Shown here piece by piece: positions 35,499-44,616 of a DNA stretch of 64,000 nucleotides (the stretch's first letter is position 1; each line of letters opens with the position of its first letter). A program made the position numbers and the translations under genes. Source of the stretch: Limnoglobus roseus (GTDB taxonomy: Bacteria; Planctomycetota; Planctomycetia; Gemmatales; Gemmataceae). The notes beneath the pieces are model-generated. The model saw nothing but the letters and a program-made list of their open reading frames with translations. It was not told the origin of the DNA and did no database searches. The DNA lies in NCBI RefSeq assembly GCF_008254045.1, contig NZ_CP042425.1, forward strand, positions 1,984,001 through 2,048,000, given 5' to 3'.

Positions 35499-38305
35499 GC
35501 TTTGCCGTCGGATCACTGGTGAGGGTTCGTGGGCGGGAATGGGTTGTTCTCCCGGAAACAACTCCGGATACGGTCGTCGCGCGGCCGCTCGGTGGTGGCG
35601 ACGACGAAGTGGCCGGGTTCTTCCTACCCATCGAGAAGGTGGAACCCGCCACCTTCCAACTCCCTGACCCCAGCGAGGCAGGCGATTACCGCTCCTGTCG
35701 CCTGCTACGGGACGCACTCCGCTTAGGATTCCGATCTAGTGCCGGACCGTTCCGGTCGTTCGCGCGGCTAGGTGTGGAACCGCGCCCCTACCAACTCGTG
35801 CCCCTGCTTCTGGCGCTGAAGCTCGATCCTGTGCGACTTCTCATCGCGGACGACGTGGGAATCGGCAAGACGGTCGAAGCCGGGCTGATCGTTCGTGAGA
35901 TGATCGACCGCGGCGAGATCAAGCGGTTTGCCGTGCTGTGCCCGCCGCAGATTGCGGAGCAGTGGCAGGCGGAGTTGCGCTCCAAGTTCCACCTCGACGC
36001 AGAGCTCGTCCTGCCCGGAACAGTTACCCGGCTGGAGAAGGCGTGCCGGATGAACCAGTCGATCTTCGATCGGTTCCCCTATGTCATCGTCTCCACCGAC
36101 TTCATCAAGGCGGATCGCCGCCGCGACGACTTCGTCCGCGACTGCCCGGAGATGGTGATCGTGGACGAAGCACACGCATGCGCGCTCTCGGGCGATGGCC
36201 GTGGCGCGAGGCATCAGCGGCATCAGCTCGTGAAGCTCCTCGCGGGGAACAAGAACAGGCACCTTTTGCTCGTCACCGCGACGCCCCACAGCGGTAACGA
36301 GGAGGCATTCCGGTCGCTCCTGATACTGCTGGACACGTCGTTCGCCGACCTTCCGGCAGACCTGAGTGGCGACAAGAACCGCCAGGTCCGGGAGCGAATC
36401 GCCGCACACTTCGTGCAGCGGCGGCGCGGCGACATCACCCACTACCTCCAGACCGACACCCCGTTTCCGGAGCGAGAGGAGAAGGAAGAGACCTACAAGC
36501 TGCACCCCGAGTACCAGCGGCTCTTCAAGCAGGTGCTGGAGTACGCAAAAGAATCCGTTTCCGACACCACGTTGAACAAGCAGCGTCAGCGAATCCGCTG
36601 GTGGTCCGCACTGGCACTCCTCCGCTCGATGGCTTCCAGCCCTGCGGCAGCGATGTCCACGCTGCGGACACGAGCGATTGACGCGAACACGCCAGAGGAG
36701 GCCGATGCCCAAGGCCGTCAGGCCGTACTAGACCTGGTCGAGGACGACTCCGCTGAGGGGACCGATGTTGCTCCCGCCGGAGCAGAAGTTGAGCCGGGTG
36801 ACCAGAGCGAAGCGGGCCGGCGGTTGATGACGATGGCGAACGCGGCCGAAGGCTTGCACGGCGCGAAGGACGCTAAGCTGAAGCGGGCCTGCGCCATTCT
36901 CGAAGACCTGCTGGCGAGCGGCTACAACCCAATTGTGTTCTGCCGTTTCATCCCGACCGCCGAATACGTCGCCGCCGAACTGCGAAAGAAACTCAAGGGC
37001 GTGACCGTGGAGGCCGTTACGGGATTGCTCCCTCCGAAGGAGCGCGAGGACCGGGTCAACGCGCTGGATGCTTGCGAGAAGCGGGTTCTCGTCTGCACCG
37101 ACTGCCTGAGCGAGGGGATCAATCTCCAACACCTGTTCAACGCGGTCTTCCACTACGACCTGTCCTGGAACCCGACGCGGCACGAGCAACGCGAGGGGCG
37201 GGTGGACCGTTACGGACAACCGAGCCCGAAGGTGCGCGCGCTGACCTACTACGGGATCGACAACCAGATCGACGGTGTCGTTCTGGACGTGTTGCTCCGC
37301 AAGCACAAGGCCATCCGCACTTCGCTGGGGGTCTCGATTCCGTTACCGACGGACAGCGAGCAGGTCATTCAAGCTGTGTTCGAGGGGATGCTCCTGAAGG
37401 GAAAAAAGAAGGGGCCGGGGCCGGGGTTGTTCGATGAGCTGCTGGTCGACGAGATCGATCAGCAGTGGAAATCGGCGACCGAGCGGGAAAAGCTGTCCCG
37501 CACGCTGTTCGCCCAGCAAACAATCAAGGTCGAAGATGTAGTGCGCGAGATGGATGCCGCGCGCGAAGCCGTCGGGACCGGAGTGGATGTGGCCGGGTTC
37601 GTCCGCACCGCACTGGTCGCGAGCAAAGCAGCGGTCGATGGCGATCTTGCGGTCCGGATAGACCTCACCGAAGCACCGCGAGCGCTAAAGGACCAACTCC
37701 ATCCTGCCCTTGGCCTGAGACCCGGCAAGGAAGTGTTCACCGCGCGGTTTGAACTCCCCGTGACCGGAAACGAGATCCTGCTCAGTCGCTCATCACCTGC
37801 GGTCGAGGCCCTCGCCAACCACGTCCTCAACGCCGCCCTCGACTCGCACCTCGACGGCCCGGCGCGACGGTGCGGGGTCATACGCACGGGAAAGGTGGCG
37901 AAGCGGACGACACTTCTACTTCTCCGGCACCGCTTCCATATCGTCACCAAAAGCGGATCGGAAGAGCAGCCGCTGCTGGCCGAAGACAGTCATCTCGTCG
38001 CGTTCGCGGGCTCCCCGCAGAACGCCGAGTGGCTGCCGCCGGGCGTAGCCGAAGAGTTGCTCCTCGCCGAACCCGATGCGAACGTCTCCGCAGAGCAAGC
38101 CCGCGATTTTATCCAGAAGGTGATCGACGGGGAGGAGCACCTTCGCCCCAAACTCGCCGAGTTCGCCACCGCGCGGGGTGAAGTTCTGCTCGACGCCCAC
38201 AGCCGCGTCCGCCAGGCGAGCCGGGCGAAGGGTGTGCGGCACCGCGTGGAAGCCCAGGAGTTGCCCGACGTGTTGGGCGTGTTCGTCTACTTGCCGAAGG
38301 TGTAA
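35495..38305 (+). CDS. SNF2-like helicase, DrmD-like
   Basis: This 936-aa protein uses the GTG at 35495, which overlaps the upstream stop (GTGA) and has GGGAGG ahead of it; the longer frame runs into the upstream gene. SF2/SNF2 motifs are Walker A 'DDVGIGKT' (119-126), 'DEAH' (224-227), 'TATPHSG', and in the second RecA domain 'CLSEGINLQ' and 'REGRVDRYGQ'. The long C-terminal part (about 640-936) has no recognised fold. This architecture matches DISARM DrmD. Translational coupling to the first helicase and a 5-nt gap to the methylase gene support a single complex. Confidence 0.85.
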   Translation: MSFAVGSLVRVRGREWVVLPETTPDTVVARPLGGGDDEVAGFFLPIEKVEPATFQLPDPSEAGDYRSCRLLRDALRLGFRSSAGPFRSFARLGVEPRPYQLVPLLLALKLDPVRLLIADDVGIGKTVEAGLIVREMIDRGEIKRFAVLCPPQIAEQWQAELRSKFHLDAELVLPGTVTRLEKACRMNQSIFDRFPYVIVSTDFIKADRRRDDFVRDCPEMVIVDEAHACALSGDGRGARHQRHQLVKLLAGNKNRHLLLVTATPHSGNEEAFRSLLILLDTSFADLPADLSGDKNRQVRERIAAHFVQRRRGDITHYLQTDTPFPEREEKEETYKLHPEYQRLFKQVLEYAKESVSDTTLNKQRQRIRWWSALALLRSMASSPAAAMSTLRTRAIDANTPEEADAQGRQAVLDLVEDDSAEGTDVAPAGAEVEPGDQSEAGRRLMTMANAAEGLHGAKDAKLKRACAILEDLLASGYNPIVFCRFIPTAEYVAAELRKKLKGVTVEAVTGLLPPKEREDRVNALDACEKRVLVCTDCLSEGINLQHLFNAVFHYDLSWNPTRHEQREGRVDRYGQPSPKVRALTYYGIDNQIDGVVLDVLLRKHKAIRTSLGVSIPLPTDSEQVIQAVFEGMLLKGKKKGPGPGLFDELLVDEIDQQWKSATEREKLSRTLFAQQTIKVEDVVREMDAAREAVGTGVDVAGFVRTALVASKAAVDGDLAVRIDLTEAPRALKDQLHPALGLRPGKEVFTARFELPVTGNEILLSRSSPAVEALANHVLNAALDSHLDGPARRCGVIRTGKVAKRTTLLLLRHRFHIVTKSGSEEQPLLAEDSHLVAFAGSPQNAEWLPPGVAEELLLAEPDANVSAEQARDFIQKVIDGEEHLRPKLAEFATARGEVLLDAHSRVRQASRAKGVRHRVEAQELPDVLGVFVYLPKV

Positions 38306-38310
38306 CGCCC

Positions 38311-41300
38311 ATGACGACCGACACCTTCACCTGCGTCCGCGTCGAAGGCTCGATCCTTCCCACCGACCTGCTCCAGCGCGTGGCCGCCGGGGACGTGCGC
38401 CTCGACGGCCTTCGGGTCCAGGACTACGGGCTCGACGGCGAGAAGGTGAGCGAAGCGGCTAACCACGCGTGGACCCGGCTTTCCGCCGCGTGGGAGGTGT
38501 TCAAGACCGCCAGGGAGCGACTTGCGCCGACCGACTCCGGTTACAAAGTCACCGTTGACCGCTGGCTGCTTCCAGTCTGGAAGGTTCTCGGGTACGGAAC
38601 CCTCGACCCGGCCAAGCCGTTCGTGATCGACGAGAAGACGTACCCCGTATCGCACGTCCGCCACCACAGCCCGTTCCACCTCGTCGGGTTTAGGCAAGAC
38701 CTCGACAAGCGGGTGGAAACCGACGGAAAGCAGTTCAGCCCGCACGGCCTCGTGCAGGAGTTCCTCAACCGCTCACACGACCACCTCTGGGGGTTCGTTT
38801 CCAACGGCCTCAAGCTCCGCATCCTCCGCGACAACATCCGGCTGACCCGGCAGGCGTTCGTCGAGTTCGACCTGCAGGCGATGTTCGACGGCAAGCAGTA
38901 CGCCGACTTCGCGTTGTTGTGGCGGCTCTGCCACGAGTCGCGGATCAACGCGGAAAAGCCCGAACAGTGCTGGCTGGAACGCTGGTCGAAGATTGCGGCG
39001 GAGCAAGGCCTGCGCGCACTCGATCAACTCCGCACGGGCGTGGAGAACGCCGTCAAAGCTCTCGGACGAGGGTTCCTGGCATGCCCGGCCAACGCCGAGT
39101 TGAAGGCCGCGCTGAAGCACAATCGCCTCACTCCGCTGGAGTATTACCGCCAATTGCTCCGCGTCGTGTACCGCTTCCTTTTTCTCTTCGTCGCCGAAGA
39201 CCGAGAGTTGCTGTGCGACCCGTCGGCCACGGACATCGCCAAAGACCGGTACACGAACTATTACTCTGCCGCCCGGCTCCGGCGAATCGCTGAGCGCCTG
39301 CGCGGAAGCCCCCACACGGACCTGTTCGAGGGGCTGTCTCTTGTGCTCGACAAGCTCGGCACAACTGGCTGCACAGATTTAGCACTGCATGCGTTCGGCG
39401 GACTCTTCAATCCGGCGCGGACGCCGAACCTGACCGGATGCCGGCTTACGAACTCTGACCTGCTCGAAGCCGTGCGGGCACTGTCTGTCATCAGCGACGG
39501 CAAGGCCCGGCGAAGTGTCGATTACCGCAACCTAGGGGCCGAGGAACTCGGCAGCGTCTACGAGTCACTACTCGAACTCCAGCCCAGGTTCGACCCGGAC
39601 GCCATTACGTTTACCCTTGAATCGGCCAGCGGCAACGAGCGCAAGACGACGGGAAGCTACTACACCCCGACCTCGCTTATCACTTGCCTGCTCGACTCCG
39701 CCCTCGACCCGGTTCTCGCAGAAGCGGCGGGCAAGACGAACCCAGAAGAAGCCATCCTCGCGCTGAAGGTCTGCGATCCTGCTTGCGGGTCGGGGCATTT
39801 TCTGATCGCCGCGGCACACCGCGTCGCCAAAAAGCTTGCGTCCGTTCGCACTCTGGAGGACGAGCCAGCACCCGCCGCCGTCCGGCATGCTCTCCGGGAT
39901 GTGATCGGCCGCTGCATCTATGGCGTGGACATCAACCCGATGGCGGTCGAGCTGTGTCAGGTCGGGTTGTGGATGGAGGCTCTGGAACCGGGCAAACCGC
40001 TGTCGTTCCTCGACCACCATATTCAGTGCGGAAACAGTCTTCTCGGGACGACTCCGGCACTTTTGGCCAAGGGCATCCCCGACGAAGCCTTCGAGCCAAT
40101 CGAGGGGGACGAGAAGAAGTGGTGCGCCGCGCTCAAGCGGCAGAACAAGGACGAGCGGCGCGGCCAGGAAGGGTTGTTTGACGACGACCCTTCGCGGGAG
40201 TTTTCCGGGAGTCTGCCTGAAGCAATGGCAAGGCTCGAAGGCCTACCAGATGACACCGTGGATCTGATCCGTGAGAAGGAGCGCCAGTACGCCGAATTGA
40301 AATCCGACGCTGCTTATCGCACATCGGGACGATTTCTAGCGGATGCTTGGAGCGCCGCGTTCGTGTGGAAGAAGATTAAGGACAGCGGTCTCCAGCCGAT
40401 CACACACGCGCGGTTCCATAAGATCGAAAAATCTCCACTGGATATTGGACGTCAGGAATTCGTCGAAGTCCGTCGTCTCGTTGAACAATACCAGTTCTTC
40501 CACTGGCACATAGCGTTCCCGAGAGTGTTTCGACATCCGGCCAAGAACGAGGTGCCTGACAACGAGTTGACAGGCTGGTGTGGCGGTTTCGACGTGGTAA
40601 TCGGAAACCCGCCTTGGGAACATACAGAACTCAAGGAAATCGAGTGGTTTGCTGCCCATGGGCGGGCTGACATCGCTGGAGCGAGAACCGCAGCCATCCG
40701 TGGTAAGCTAATCCGAGAACTTGAAACAAAAGATTCGGAATTGTACCGTGCGTTTCTTGAAGACCGCCGCCATGCCGAGGGCGAAAGCCACCAGGTCCGT
40801 AACAGTTCGGGGATTGACGCAGAATCGGGGCGGCGTTGGGGAATGTACCCACTCTGTGGTCGCGGCAGGATCAATACGTATGCCATCTTTGCGGAATTAA
40901 ACCGCAATCTTATCAACCCCACAGGCCGGGTCGGCTGTATTGTGCCGACTGGAATAGCGACAGATGATACGACGAAGGTCTTTTTTCAAGATATAGTGGA
41001 GCGGCGGTCGCTTGAGAGCTACTTCGGATTTAAGAACGAGCGATTTCTTTTTCCTAAACCGGTCGAGCATACTGTAACCTACGGCCTGCTCACATTGCTC
41101 GGGTCGGCCCGAGCGGCAACCGCGATGGAGTTCTGTTGGAACGTCTGGACAGTGGAAGAGATGCGAGATCCTGTCCGCAGGGTAATCCTTACGGCCGATG
41201 ACCTTAAACAGATCAGCCCGAACACTGGTAATTGTCCTGTATTCCGGACATCTCGTGATGCCGAGCTGACGAAGGCTATTTATCGCAGAGTGCCGGTGCT

Positions 41301-43119
41301 GCTGAAAGAGGGTCCCCCGGAGGTTAACCTGTGGGGCGTCAGTTTCAAGCAAGGCCTGTTTAACATGGCTTCCGACTCAGGCCTTTTCCGCACGGCTTCT
41401 GATCTGGAAGCTGACGGATGGCGGCTTGATGGTAACATTTTTCGCAAGGGTAGTGCTGAGTACCTCCCTCTATACGAGGCGAAACTGTTACACCAGTTTG
41501 ATCACCGCTGGGCTACCTACAGCGGCACCGACAGCCGCGACGTGACGGTTGATGAGAAGACCGATCCAACTTTTGTCGTGCTACCGCGCTACTGGGTTCC
41601 CGCGAACGCTGTAACCGAAAGGCTGAAGGACCGATGGGATCGAGCTTGGCTTTTTGGCTGGCGTGATGTCTGTCGAAACACAGATAGCCGCACAATGATT
41701 TCGGCGGTGATCCCGAGAAAGGGCGTGGGCGACAAGTTTTTATTAATGTTTCCAGATGCTGCCGTGCCCGAAATCGTGGGCTTGATTGCAAATTACGCTA
41801 CTTTCGTGTTCGATTATGTCACGCGACAAAAGCTGGGAGGAACGGCGCTCAAATATTTCGTGACAAAGCAACTACCGGTCCTGCCGCCCGACACTTACGC
41901 TCAGCCGTGTCAATGGGATCCATCGCTTTCTTTGGCAGACTGGATCGCACCACGAGTCCTAGAATTGACCTACACCACTGAAGAATTAGCGTCTTTCGCC
42001 CAAGACTGCGGCTTCACAGGCGACCCTTTCTTTTGGGACGACGCCCGCCGGGCTGTAATCCGGGCTGAACTCGACGCCGCATTCTTCCACCTGTATGGCA
42101 TCAGCGAAGTCGATGCCGACCACATCCTTGAAACGTTCCCTCTCGTCAAGGCAAGGGACGAGGAGCGATTTGGCACTTGTCGGACGAAAGAGATGATCCT
42201 CAGGTGCTATCAAGAGATGCAGGAGGCCATTTCTAGTCAAACCATGTTCACTTCCCAGCTCGACCCCATGCCCGGCGTGCCGATGCGGAAGGACTTGTTC
42301 GGCTACCCGGCTGTGGCGCCCCGGCGGGATCGAGTGATTCAGGCATTCGTCGATACGCGACGAGACGGCAAGGGCGTCTGGTCGTCCGAGCTCGTGGTGT
42401 GCAGCAATCACCACCGCCAGCGATACCTCGCCGAAGTCGGCCGCACGGTTCCGGGCATTACCGAAGAAGACGCTAACCGTGAGTTGTGGAACGCCCGTCG
42501 CTCGGGGCAGCTCGCCCATTTGCCGAAGAGCACGGCATACTCACCCGACCCGAAGCTGCGGAGGTATGAGTTCGTCGTCGAGTGGGCCTACCGGCACATC
42601 ATCGAACAGGTGCAGGAGGAGACGGGGCAACGCAAGGCATCGACACTCGAACGGATACTCTGTATCCCGGAATGGCGGCAGCGGTTTGACGACCTGATCG
42701 GAGAGTTGATGAAGAAGGCCGAGGTGCAGTTCTCCGACCTCGACTACCGCTGGACGGCGATGACGCTCCGGAAGAGAGCTGGCGAAAAGGGGGAGGCCAC
42801 CCCCAGCTTGTTCGACCAAGCGATTGCGGCTTCGCAGGCTGAGGCCCGGCTCCCCGCACGCCCGGGTGTCTACCTCATCCGCTCCGACGACAGCCGGGTG
42901 TTCACGGGGTGGGCGGACAATCTCCAGTACCAAGCCCACTACCTGCTTGAAACGGGAGGCGGCTCCCTAGTGCCGTCCCGGCTCCTCGCAGGCCGTTCCC
43001 CGGTGAAGACGATCTTCTACCAAGAAGTCGAGACGGGGACGCTCGACAGCCAGTTGCACGATCTGTGGCGCGGCAACCGGCGGGCGGCGACCCTCCCGTT
43101 GCTTAACCTGTTTGCTTAA
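38311..43119 (+). CDS. Eco57I/PglX-like adenine-N6 DNA methylase (DrmMI-like), possible GIY-YIG-like tail
   Basis: This 1602-aa protein has SAM motif I 'DPACGSGHF' at about 488-496 and catalytic 'NPPW' at about 766-769. A long N-terminal helical region, a target-recognition region (about 900-1250) and a helical C-terminal part surround them. Residues from about 1519 on ('PGVYLIRSDDSRVFTGWADNLQ.QAHYLLE') resemble a degenerate GIY-YIG nuclease fold, with Y-L-I and the Thr-Gly/Arg-like turn. It probably methylates host DNA so that the helicases act on unmodified phage DNA. Codons for about 680-1250 are visibly more AT-rich than the rest. Confidence 0.88.
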   Translation: MTTDTFTCVRVEGSILPTDLLQRVAAGDVRLDGLRVQDYGLDGEKVSEAANHAWTRLSAAWEVFKTARERLAPTDSGYKVTVDRWLLPVWKVLGYGTLDPAKPFVIDEKTYPVSHVRHHSPFHLVGFRQDLDKRVETDGKQFSPHGLVQEFLNRSHDHLWGFVSNGLKLRILRDNIRLTRQAFVEFDLQAMFDGKQYADFALLWRLCHESRINAEKPEQCWLERWSKIAAEQGLRALDQLRTGVENAVKALGRGFLACPANAELKAALKHNRLTPLEYYRQLLRVVYRFLFLFVAEDRELLCDPSATDIAKDRYTNYYSAARLRRIAERLRGSPHTDLFEGLSLVLDKLGTTGCTDLALHAFGGLFNPARTPNLTGCRLTNSDLLEAVRALSVISDGKARRSVDYRNLGAEELGSVYESLLELQPRFDPDAITFTLESASGNERKTTGSYYTPTSLITCLLDSALDPVLAEAAGKTNPEEAILALKVCDPACGSGHFLIAAAHRVAKKLASVRTLEDEPAPAAVRHALRDVIGRCIYGVDINPMAVELCQVGLWMEALEPGKPLSFLDHHIQCGNSLLGTTPALLAKGIPDEAFEPIEGDEKKWCAALKRQNKDERRGQEGLFDDDPSREFSGSLPEAMARLEGLPDDTVDLIREKERQYAELKSDAAYRTSGRFLADAWSAAFVWKKIKDSGLQPITHARFHKIEKSPLDIGRQEFVEVRRLVEQYQFFHWHIAFPRVFRHPAKNEVPDNELTGWCGGFDVVIGNPPWEHTELKEIEWFAAHGRADIAGARTAAIRGKLIRELETKDSELYRAFLEDRRHAEGESHQVRNSSGIDAESGRRWGMYPLCGRGRINTYAIFAELNRNLINPTGRVGCIVPTGIATDDTTKVFFQDIVERRSLESYFGFKNERFLFPKPVEHTVTYGLLTLLGSARAATAMEFCWNVWTVEEMRDPVRRVILTADDLKQISPNTGNCPVFRTSRDAELTKAIYRRVPVLLKEGPPEVNLWGVSFKQGLFNMASDSGLFRTASDLEADGWRLDGNIFRKGSAEYLPLYEAKLLHQFDHRWATYSGTDSRDVTVDEKTDPTFVVLPRYWVPANAVTERLKDRWDRAWLFGWRDVCRNTDSRTMISAVIPRKGVGDKFLLMFPDAAVPEIVGLIANYATFVFDYVTRQKLGGTALKYFVTKQLPVLPPDTYAQPCQWDPSLSLADWIAPRVLELTYTTEELASFAQDCGFTGDPFFWDDARRAVIRAELDAAFFHLYGISEVDADHILETFPLVKARDEERFGTCRTKEMILRCYQEMQEAISSQTMFTSQLDPMPGVPMRKDLFGYPAVAPRRDRVIQAFVDTRRDGKGVWSSELVVCSNHHRQRYLAEVGRTVPGITEEDANRELWNARRSGQLAHLPKSTAYSPDPKLRRYEFVVEWAYRHIIEQVQEETGQRKASTLERILCIPEWRQRFDDLIGELMKKAEVQFSDLDYRWTAMTLRKRAGEKGEATPSLFDQAIAASQAEARLPARPGVYLIRSDDSRVFTGWADNLQYQAHYLLETGGGSLVPSRLLAGRSPVKTIFYQEVETGTLDSQLHDLWRGNRRAATLPLLNLFA

Positions 43120-43147
43120 CTGAGTGTCCGTTCGCGCAAGCGGTTTC

Positions 43148-44263
43148 TTACGGCGGGGGAGGGGCGCATGCGTTTGCCCTCATGCTGTATGCCGAGATGA
43201 GCTGCGCCAGAGTATCCAGCATCAAGAATAGTTTGGCCGAGTTCTCCTCGCCATAAAGCTTCGCGTCAAACTTTCCGTGCCCGACGACGTTGCGATTGGC
43301 GAAGCTGGTATCGAAGCTGTCGGACCACTTCTTGAAAGTAGCTAACGCTGGGCCATTCAGGATGAAGCTGATCGAGGACTCGGCCACGCGCTGGAATGAC
43401 GGCGTGGCGTCCGGCCAAGCTGCGATAACGTCGCGGAACTTCTTCGTCTTCGACTCCTGCTTCCAAGGCGTGTCGGGGATCGTCGCGTGCAACCAGTCGG
43501 TCATTACCCCTTCGAGGTGCGGAATGAGCGTTGATACGGATAGGAAGTAGTGCCCGGCAATGTGAGCGCCGAGCGCCTGCTCGATCAGATCGCGCCGGTC
43601 GCTGAACGCGGGGACATCCCACCAGCCCGCGACAAGCTCCGTCAGTCGCGCTGGCGAGCAGTGATCGACGAACGTCTTCCGTGCTCCCGTTTCATCGCCC
43701 ACCTTCACGAGTTCGGCGATTCGGCTCAGCGGGTGTGGCAGTAACGCGGGAGCAGCCCAAAGCCCGATTTTGAGCACTTCGTCCTGTACGGAGTCGTGGA
43801 CTGCAAGGGCAAGTTCGATCACGGAACCCTGAACCGCACTGCCGATCGCTTCCCCCATGCGCCAGTTTTCACCCTCTTCCTGGGGTGCTTCTGGGTTATT
43901 CGGAGAAAGGTCGAAGAAGACGGTGAACTTTCCGCCGACCCAATGGGCGTAGAAGAACGCCACCCGTACCCCGTCAACCTCTGGCGGGTACACACGCTCA
44001 ATGTGCTCGATGTCTTCCAACCGAACGATTTCCCCCTTCTTCACCTCTCGCGTTAGGGGCGGTACCTTGGCCTTCGCAATCAGCACGATCTCATCGTTAA
44101 ATTCCACGATCGCCTTGGCGTTAACAGGAAGGCGAACAAGGCACCGCCTGATCTGGAAGTCAGCGGGTAGACCGCCCGCGCGAGCGCGCGCCTCCAATTC
44201 CGGGCCGATCCAGTGCTGGTGCATCTGCTGCGTAATGGCCTTGCCGAGTGCCTCGTCGATCAC
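43148..44263 (-). CDS. HEPN-like protein 1 (putative R-x4-H ribonuclease)
   Basis: This 371-aa protein from the GTG at 44263 has GGAG 6 nt upstream; a TTG 13 codons further up is the alternative. An N-terminal alpha/beta part precedes a helical C-terminal domain. That domain contains 'AGHYFLSVSTLIPHLEGVMTDWL' and 'FANRNVVGHGKFD', where R324-N-V-V-G-H329 fits the HEPN R-x4-6-H catalytic motif, followed by a helix 'LFLMLDTLAQLISAY'. HEPN proteins are typically RNases in toxin-antitoxin and abortive-infection systems. It is convergent with the methylase and divergent from the kinase. Confidence 0.65.
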   Translation of the reverse strand: MIDEALGKAITQQMHQHWIGPELEARARAGGLPADFQIRRCLVRLPVNAKAIVEFNDEIVLIAKAKVPPLTREVKKGEIVRLEDIEHIERVYPPEVDGVRVAFFYAHWVGGKFTVFFDLSPNNPEAPQEEGENWRMGEAIGSAVQGSVIELALAVHDSVQDEVLKIGLWAAPALLPHPLSRIAELVKVGDETGARKTFVDHCSPARLTELVAGWWDVPAFSDRRDLIEQALGAHIAGHYFLSVSTLIPHLEGVMTDWLHATIPDTPWKQESKTKKFRDVIAAWPDATPSFQRVAESSISFILNGPALATFKKWSDSFDTSFANRNVVGHGKFDAKLYGEENSAKLFLMLDTLAQLISAYSMRANACAPPPP

Positions 44264-44616
44264 TGCTCGCTCCGCTTGAAGCTGCTCTCCTACTCGTTCC
44301 AATCAATGATACCGCAGCTCACGAGCCGGTTCGCGCTGCATGGTTCGCACGATCTCAAACCAGAAGGCAGAAGTAACGGCAGGGAAGTCTCAAGCGTGAA
44401 AGCAGGTTGCGCCAAGCCAGGGACGTACTCAAATCCTTCGCACGTGCAGTCACGCAAGAGGCATTTGAGTGGTCGGGTTGGTTTTGTGTGCCAATCCGCC
44501 TTCTGCCGTCGGCGCGGGGCAGAAACCCTGCTCGCAACTGACCTGCCGCAACGAAGGCGTCGCGAGTAAGATCACTAAATTAATCGGCATCTAAACTTCG
44601 CAGCAGGGTTCGACCC
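44264..44616. other. Shared upstream region between HEPN1 and kinase genes
   Basis: About 350 bases with no convincing gene. It must hold the divergent promoters for HEPN1 (leftward) and the kinase (rightward). The right end (44565-44595) is AT-rich ('gatcactaaattaatcgg'), a likely promoter zone. No strong inverted repeat was found. Confidence 0.45.

Noticed and set aside
43120-43147. Terminator between methylase and HEPN1 genes
   Set aside because: Only a weak CCG/CGG pairing without a T run; not enough to call.
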